This document shows, piece by piece, positions 55,553-60,372 of a DNA stretch of 60,372 nucleotides. The stretch's first letter is position 1. Each line of letters begins with the position of its first letter. Made by a program: the position numbers and the translations under genes. This stretch comes from Pseudomonadota bacterium (GTDB taxonomy: Bacteria; Pseudomonadota; Gammaproteobacteria; Xanthomonadales; Rhodanobacteraceae), in contig JAJYQO010000067.1 of the NCBI GenBank assembly GCA_021794575.1, positions 1 through 60,372 on the forward strand, written 5' to 3'. The notes below the pieces were generated by a model, which was not told the DNA's origin, did no database searches, and saw only the letters and a list, made by a program, of their open reading frames with translations.

Positions 55553-56220
55553 GGCACCAGTCGCTGCGCCAACCAGGCGCGCAAGTCGGCGATTTCCTGG
55601 GGCAGCACGGCATGCGGCATCGGATAACTGTGCCAGTCCACGCTGTGGCCCAACTGGCGCAGGCGCTCGCGCGCGGCCTCACCCAGCGCCTGCGGCACGA
55701 TCGGATCGAAGCCACCGTGGCCCATGAACACACGCCGCGCCGGTACGCCTGAGGCAGGCTGCACGATCGGCGGCAGATAGGTGGACAGGGCGATCACGCC
55801 AGCCAGCGGTCGCGCATCTTGCACCGCCAGCGCCAGCGCCACCGCACCGCCTTGCGAGAAGCCGGCCAGAAACAGACGCTCCGGCGCGATGCCCTGCGCC
55901 GTCTGCTCGCGCGCCAGCAGTGCGCGCACCTGCGCCTGCGATTGCGCCAGTCCCTCGGCATCGACGCGATCGCGCAGATCCAGACTGCGGATGTCGTACC
56001 AGGCGCGCATGCGCATGCCGCCGTTGAGGGTGACCGCGCGCAGCGGCGCATGCGGAAACACGAAGCGCAGCGGCGGCAAAGCGCGCGCCAGTTCGGGCAC
56101 GATCGGCGCGAAATCGTTGCCATCGGCGCCCAGACCATGCAGCCAGATGACGCTGTGGCGCGGCGCCGGGCCGGTGCTGATTTCTACGGTGGGCAGCAAT
56201 TCGGTCGCGGGCGTATCCAT
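55549..56220 (-). CDS. Carboxylesterase/phospholipase, alpha/beta hydrolase
   Basis: 223 residues. IWLHGLGADGNDF is the oxyanion loop, AGFSQGGAVALA has nucleophile Ser122, FDPIVP has the Asp and PMPHAV the His. The layout matches EstB/YpfH-type carboxylesterases (acyl-protein-thioesterase fold). The start is ATG 56220; a GTG/ATG upstream adds six poorly conserved residues. It is the first gene of a minus-strand run with algZ-algR-hemC, coupled to algZ by a four-base overlap. Confidence 0.88.
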   Translation of the reverse strand: MDTPATELLPTVEISTGPAPRHSVIWLHGLGADGNDFAPIVPELARALPPLRFVFPHAPLRAVTLNGGMRMRAWYDIRSLDLRDRVDAEGLAQSQAQVRALLAREQTAQGIAPERLFLAGFSQGGAVALALAVQDARPLAGVIALSTYLPPIVQPASGVPARRVFMGHGGFDPIVPQALGEAARERLRQLGHSVDWHSYPMPHAVLPQEIADLRAWLAQRLVP

Positions 56221-56632
56221 GGCACAAGCATGCCGCATGCGGCGGTGTTGCTACGAGCCTGCCTGCAGCAGCGGGCCGGAGTTCGGCCAGTCTCGATGCT
56301 TGCCAAGTACACGCACATGGCCGCGCGCGCGAGTTCGCCGAACGCTGCGCCGTGCATGTTGCAACGCAAGCTGACTGCGCTGTCATCGTGTGACAGAGTC
56401 AGCCTCGGTTCAGCGGGCTCTTCGGACGCAGAGCGCTATGCAGCAGCTTTCGGAACATGCGTAATCTGCGGTTTTCGCGGTAGTTCATCCATTAACAGCG
56501 TTGCCTGAAGCGCGATCTGCCGAACCTCCCGAGATCGACTGGAGGACGGCGGCAACCGCCCCATCGGCGTGTCGACCTGGACCAGGCCGCCGCATCGATG
56601 CCTCGAACGATACGACCACCGCACTCGCCCCC
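56221..56632. other. Intergenic stretch without a recognisable gene
   Basis: Between the esterase start and the first plausible coding frame of the glucoside locus, I see no convincing gene, RNA or repeat. The central part (about 56280-56520) has lower GC and mixed codon bias in all frames, so it may be decayed sequence or a long control region. The divergent promoters of the esterase operon and the LacI gene must lie here. Confidence 0.4.
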
Positions 56633-57001
56633 ATGCAGCTCCAGACCGCCGTGCACAACCGCTCCCCCGGCAAGCTGGCGCTGCTGACCGAATGCTCGGA
56701 TGGCGAACGGGCGCCGGATCACCGCAAAAGCTTCGCCGGATTCATGGATCGGGTTGGCGTCGGTCCGCTGCGCGACCGGACTTCCGGCATCGCGTTATCG
56801 AGGTTGGCGCTGGATCGCGCGCACGGACCGCACCTCGGCGGCAACTCGCAGTCCATCTGCGCGGTGAGCATCGCGCACGGCGATGGGGCGGATGCGCGCC
56901 GGGTGCTGGCCGCCCCGGGTGCGCGTCGCGCCGCTTTCGAGATTCCGGCGGGCGGCGCGGTCACGGTCGAAATCGACACCACCCCCCACACACATACGTG
57001 A
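56633..57001 (+). CDS. Hypothetical 122-residue protein before the LacI gene
   Basis: The frame from ATG 56633 to TGA 57001 has third positions that are strongly G or C, as in the real genes around it, and stops five bases before the LacI-type start, as expected inside a transcript. The C-terminus (AAFEIPAGGAVTVEIDTT) looks like the last strand of a beta-sandwich, a pattern seen at the end of many glycoside hydrolases, but this is only resemblance. I do not recognise the family. It may be a small gene, or the 3' remnant of a longer deleted one. The frame is open upstream to 56501, without a better start. Confidence 0.35.
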   Translation: MQLQTAVHNRSPGKLALLTECSDGERAPDHRKSFAGFMDRVGVGPLRDRTSGIALSRLALDRAHGPHLGGNSQSICAVSIAHGDGADARRVLAAPGARRAAFEIPAGGAVTVEIDTTPHTHT

Positions 57002-57006
57002 GCACG

Positions 57007-58083
57007 ATGTCCACCGGCAACCAGGAAACGCGCTCCAAACTGCAGCAGCGGCTGCCGCCCAAGGCGCCGCGACTGGAAGACGTCGCGCGCGTCGCAGGCG
57101 TCTCGCCGAAGACGGCCTCGCGCGTGATCAACAACGAGCGCAGCGTACGCACCGAAGTCCGAGAAAAAGTCTGGGCCGCGGTGAAATCGTTGAGCTACGT
57201 TCCGCATCCCTCGGCGCGCAGCCTGGCCGCCAACCGCTCGTTCCAGATCGGCCTGCTCTACGACAATCCCTCGCCGGGCTACGTGATGGAAGTGCAGGCC
57301 GGCGTTCTCGAGGCTTGCCAGGCGCGGCGCTACGGCGCCATCGTGCATCCGCTGCGCACGGATGCATCCGGACACCTGCGCGAGATCATCGAACTGGTGT
57401 CGCATCACCGGCTCGACGGCCTGCTGATGACGCCGCCGGTGACCGACGACGCAGCGATCATCGCCTGGCTGCGTGCCAGCCATGTCCGCTTCGCGTGCAT
57501 CTCGCCGCGCAGCCACCATGACGTGGTGGGCGCGCGGCTGGACGAACGCAACGCGGCGAAGGACATCGTCGACAACCTGCTGCGGCTGGGGCACCGGCGC
57601 ATCGGCCACATCCTGGGCCATCCCGCGCATGGCGCGACGCGCTGGCGACTGGACGGCTACCGCGCGGCGCTGGAAGGCGCCGGGCTGCCCTACGTGGAGG
57701 AGCTGGTCGCGGCCGGGGAGTTCTCGTTCGAGTCCGGCGTCGCCGCCGGCAAGCGGCTGCTGTCGCTGTCGCACGCGCCCACCGCGATTTTCGCGGCCAA
57801 CGACGACATGGCGGCCGGCGTACTGTGGGCGGCGGCGCAGTCGGGAATCGAGGTTCCCGGGCGGTTGTCGATATGCGGTTTCGATGACATGCCCATCTCG
57901 CAGCAAGTCTGGCCGCCGCTGACGACGGTACGGCAGCCCTGCCGCCTGATGGGCCAGATCGCCGCACAACAACTGATCGAGGCCATCGAAAAGCCCGGCA
58001 GCGGCCAGATGGTCGTCCTTCCCTACGAGCTGTGCACGCGCGGGTCCACGGCACCGCCCGGCGATTTCTCGCCTCCCGGCTGA
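57007..58083 (+). CDS. LacI-family transcriptional regulator
   Basis: 358 residues. The HTH is LEDVARVAGVSPKTASRVIN followed by the hinge helix region SARSLAANRS, both normal for LacI-type repressors. The sugar-binding domain has QIGLLYDN, DGLLMTPPVTDD, GHRRIGHILG, AIFAANDDMAAG and ICGFDDMPISQQVWPPLTTVRQP. It should bind an operator as a dimer and release on sugar. It lies at the head of a run with a GH3 beta-glucosidase and a sugar porter and very probably controls them. No clear palindromic operator was found in the 59 bp before the GH3 gene. Confidence 0.92.
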   Translation: MSTGNQETRSKLQQRLPPKAPRLEDVARVAGVSPKTASRVINNERSVRTEVREKVWAAVKSLSYVPHPSARSLAANRSFQIGLLYDNPSPGYVMEVQAGVLEACQARRYGAIVHPLRTDASGHLREIIELVSHHRLDGLLMTPPVTDDAAIIAWLRASHVRFACISPRSHHDVVGARLDERNAAKDIVDNLLRLGHRRIGHILGHPAHGATRWRLDGYRAALEGAGLPYVEELVAAGEFSFESGVAAGKRLLSLSHAPTAIFAANDDMAAGVLWAAAQSGIEVPGRLSICGFDDMPISQQVWPPLTTVRQPCRLMGQIAAQQLIEAIEKPGSGQMVVLPYELCTRGSTAPPGDFSPPG

Positions 58084-58142
58084 GCTGCGCAACCCGCCGG
58101 TTCGCGCAGCGGCAACCCGGCAACACCCACCGGAGAAAAATC

Positions 58143-60155
58143 TTGTCCTCGAACGAACGCCATGCACCCGCGCCGACACGGCGGTTGCCGACCTGCGCGG
58201 TGCTAGTCGCACTGGCCTGCGCCGCGAGTGCGCCAGCGTGGTCCGCCACTGGCGCGCTCTCCACCACGGTGCATCCGGCACGCTGGCCGCGGGTGCAGTG
58301 GCCGCTGCCGGAGAGCCCGCGCCTGCAGCAGCGCATCGCGGCCATCATCGCCCGCATGACGGTGCCCGAGAAGGTCGGCCAGATCATCCAGGCCGACATC
58401 GACTACGTCACGCCAGAGCAGGTCGCGAAGTATCACCTCGGCTCCATCCTTACCGGCGCCAATTCGGGTCCGGACAAGAACCCCATCGCCACCGCACAGC
58501 AATGGTTGCGGCTGGCCGACCGGTATCAGGCGGCGGCGCTGCAGGGCTCCGGCATTCCGCTGTTGTTCGGCGCCGATTGCGTGCACGGCGCGCAGAAGAT
58601 CGTCGGCGCCACGCTGTATCCGCAGAGCATCGCGCTGGGTGCCACGCGCGATCCGGCGCTGGTCGAGAAAATCGAGGCGGCGACCGCCGAGGAAATGCGC
58701 ACGGTCGGCTTCAACTGGGCCTTCGCGCCGGGCGTGATGGTGCCGCAGAACGACCGCTGGGGACGCGTCTACGAGGGCTTCTCGCAAGATCCGGCGCTGG
58801 TCGCGCGCATGGCGCGCGCGGCGGTGCTGGGCTTCCAAGGCACGCCCGGCACACCGGATTTCCTCGATGCCCGGCATGTCGCGGCCACCGCCAAGCATTT
58901 CCTGGGCGACGGTTCGACCACCGACGGCATCGACGAGGGCGACGCCGAAGTGTCCGAGCGCGACCTGATCCGCGTCGCCAATGCCGGCTATCCGCCCGCC
59001 ATCGCGGCCGGCGTGCAGACCATCATGGTCTCGTACTCGAGCTGGAACGGCGTCAAGATGAGCGCCAACCGCGCGCTGCTGACCGACGTGCTGAAGCGGC
59101 GCATGGGCTTCGGCGGCTTTCTGATCAGCGACTGGGACGCGGTGCGCCAACTGCCCGGCTGCGTCGGCGCCGCGTGTCCCAAGGCCATCAACGCCGGCAT
59201 CGACATGGCGATGGAGCCGAATAACTGGCGCGCCTTCTATACCAACACGCTGCGCGCGGTCGAAAAAGGCAGTATCCCGATGCAGCGCCTCGATCACGCC
59301 GTGGCCCGCATTCTCGCCGTCAAGCTGCGCATGGGCCTGTTTACGCAAGGGTTGCCCTCACAACAGCCGCTGGGCGGCAAGTTCGATCTGATCGGCTCGG
59401 CCGCGCACCGCGCGCTGGCCCGACAGGCGGTGCGCGAATCGCTGGTGCTGCTGAAAAACGAACATCGTCTGCTGCCGCTGAAGCCCGGCCAGCGCGTGCT
59501 GGTGGCCGGCCCCGGCGCCGACAGCCTGCCGCTGCAAAACGGCGGCTGGACGCTGACCTGGCAGGGCAATGGCACCCGCAATGCCGACTTCCCCGGCGCC
59601 ACCAGCATCTGGGCGGGTATCCGGCAGGCGGTCGCTGCCGCGGGCGGTACGGCCGAGCTGTCCGTCGATGGCCGCTACACGCGCAAGCCCGACGTGGCGA
59701 TCGTGGTCTACGGCGAGAAGCCCTACGCCGAATATCTCGGCGATCGCCCCAACCTCGAGTTCGAGCCGCGCGACGGCGCCACGCTGCGGCTGCTGCGGCG
59801 TCTCCGGCACGAGAGGATTCCGGTGGTATCAGTGTTCCTGACCGGCAGGCCGCTGTGGGTCAACCGAGAAATCAACGCCTCGAACGCCTTCGTCGTGGCC
59901 TGGCTGCCCGGCTCCGAGGGCGAAGGCGTGGCCGACGTGCTGTTCCGCAAGCCGGATGGCGGCATCGCTTTCGACTTCCGCGGCAAGCTGCCGGCGGCCT
60001 GGCCGCTCAACGCCGTGGACCAGCCCGGCCTTGACGGACCGCACGCTCTGTTTTCCTACGGCTACGGATTGAACGACGCGGACAACGGCGATCTGCGCAC
60101 ACTGCCGACCGTGTCGGGCATCGAGCCCGGCGCCATCGCCGTAGCGGGACGCTGA
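58143..60155 (+). CDS. Exported glycoside hydrolase family 3 beta-glucosidase
   Basis: 670 residues from TTG 58143, which has GGAG seven bases upstream. No in-frame ATG lies between that site and the signal peptide. An N-terminal signal segment (LPTCAVLVALACAASAPAWS) indicates export. The GH3 N-terminal barrel has KVGQIIQADI, FGADCVHGAQ, KHFLGDG and the nucleophile in GFLISDWDAV (Asp330); the C-terminal domain has ESLVLLKNEHRLLPL and LFSYGYGL. It releases glucose from beta-linked oligosaccharides such as cello-oligosaccharides. It is shorter than the 800-plus-residue relatives common in this order; the part after the GH3 C-terminal domain is missing. Confidence 0.92.
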   Translation: MSSNERHAPAPTRRLPTCAVLVALACAASAPAWSATGALSTTVHPARWPRVQWPLPESPRLQQRIAAIIARMTVPEKVGQIIQADIDYVTPEQVAKYHLGSILTGANSGPDKNPIATAQQWLRLADRYQAAALQGSGIPLLFGADCVHGAQKIVGATLYPQSIALGATRDPALVEKIEAATAEEMRTVGFNWAFAPGVMVPQNDRWGRVYEGFSQDPALVARMARAAVLGFQGTPGTPDFLDARHVAATAKHFLGDGSTTDGIDEGDAEVSERDLIRVANAGYPPAIAAGVQTIMVSYSSWNGVKMSANRALLTDVLKRRMGFGGFLISDWDAVRQLPGCVGAACPKAINAGIDMAMEPNNWRAFYTNTLRAVEKGSIPMQRLDHAVARILAVKLRMGLFTQGLPSQQPLGGKFDLIGSAAHRALARQAVRESLVLLKNEHRLLPLKPGQRVLVAGPGADSLPLQNGGWTLTWQGNGTRNADFPGATSIWAGIRQAVAAAGGTAELSVDGRYTRKPDVAIVVYGEKPYAEYLGDRPNLEFEPRDGATLRLLRRLRHERIPVVSVFLTGRPLWVNREINASNAFVVAWLPGSEGEGVADVLFRKPDGGIAFDFRGKLPAAWPLNAVDQPGLDGPHALFSYGYGLNDADNGDLRTLPTVSGIEPGAIAVAGR

Positions 60156-60233
60156 GTCTGCCGTCATCGATCAACCACGCCGTATCGTCACGGATTCGCG
60201 TCTGCCCATGCATCCACCAGCGAGGACCACACC

Positions 60234-60372
60234 ATGCAAACCATCGATTCATCCCGCGCGCAGGCGCGCCGCCATGCCGCCTTTGTCGCCCTGCTGGCGG
60301 CGCTGGCCGGGCTGATGTTCGGCCTCGATGTGGGCGTGATCTCCGGCGCCCAGCAGTTCATCCAGCGTGATT
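60234..60372 (+). CDS. MFS sugar porter (5' end only)
   Basis: The first 46 codons run to the window edge. HAAFVALLAALAGLMFGLDVGVISGAQ is the first membrane helix and loop of the sugar-porter family (in parts FVALLAALAGLMFG and LDVGVISGAQ), as in proton-coupled galactose, xylose or glucose symporters. It starts 78 bp after the GH3 stop on the same strand and probably imports the glucose or disaccharide released by that enzyme. Length and specificity cannot be judged. Confidence 0.8.
   Translation, partial: MQTIDSSRAQARRHAAFVALLAALAGLMFGLDVGVISGAQQFIQRD

Overview
The window is one continuous stretch of a GC-rich (about 68-70% by eye) bacterial chromosome. Gene density is high, with many 1-23 bp overlaps between neighbouring genes. 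I see no rRNA, tRNA, CRISPR array, insertion sequence, phage gene or replication origin. The gene families point to a gammaproteobacterium of the order Xanthomonadales (Lysobacterales), probably near Rhodanobacteraceae: two-subunit GlyQ/GlyS, RdgC, TtcA, RmuC, an AlgZ-AlgR-HemC block, a BPSS1780-type membrane protein, and a large TonB receptor beside a TPR-sulfotransferase. The taxonomic placement is inference, because no marker RNA is present.

Layout: (1) 1-1752, minus strand: a DUF2334 deacetylase (cut by the window edge) coupled to a GT4 glycosyltransferase. (2) 1875-4734: NtrB-NtrC nitrogen two-component system with a coupled GNAT acetyltransferase. (3) 4843-6653, minus: a frameshifted MobA/MocA-like nucleotidyltransferase and a fatty-acid desaturase. 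(4) 6744-11069: an ABC-2/Gld-type transporter operon (ATPase, permease, GldG-like protein, small DUF4340-like protein) running into mutM. (5) 11218-13837: PepSY protein, OmpR-type regulator and histidine kinase. (6) 13890-14308, minus: the collapsed remains of a large DNA methyltransferase gene, next to a stand-alone GspE/PilB ATPase. (7) 16179-20079: glyQ-glyS and a pteridine-reductase-like SDR. (8) 20273-27182: TonB receptor, TPR-sulfotransferase, glutamine amidotransferase, BPSS1780 protein and a rhomboid protease. (9) 27192-35618: a BNR-repeat exported protein, rmuC, folE, a YbaY-like lipoprotein and a GDSL autotransporter esterase. (10) 35739-42902: gpmI, an unknown periplasmic protein, an SDR, an M16 peptidase, a DUF4156 lipoprotein and YdcH. 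(11) 43005-46643: ttcA, rdgC, a YgjP-like metallopeptidase and an alpha/beta hydrolase. (12) 46916-51870: aldo/keto reductase, then a minus-strand run of WYL regulator, patatin, M28 peptidase and GNAT. (13) 52020-56220: DUF481 outer-membrane protein, then carboxylesterase-algZ-algR-hemC. (14) 56633-60372: a beta-glucoside locus with a LacI regulator, a GH3 beta-glucosidase and the start of an MFS sugar porter, cut by the window edge.

Most of the window is ordinary housekeeping and cell-envelope content. I did not find a convincing new multi-gene system. The observations best worth a second look are the methyltransferase remnant with a large internal deletion, the low-GC 3' end of glyS, the pteridine reductase whose catalytic Lys is Arg, the frameshifted nucleotidyltransferase, and two strong palindromes that look like operators (upstream of the aldo/keto reductase and of the TonB receptor).
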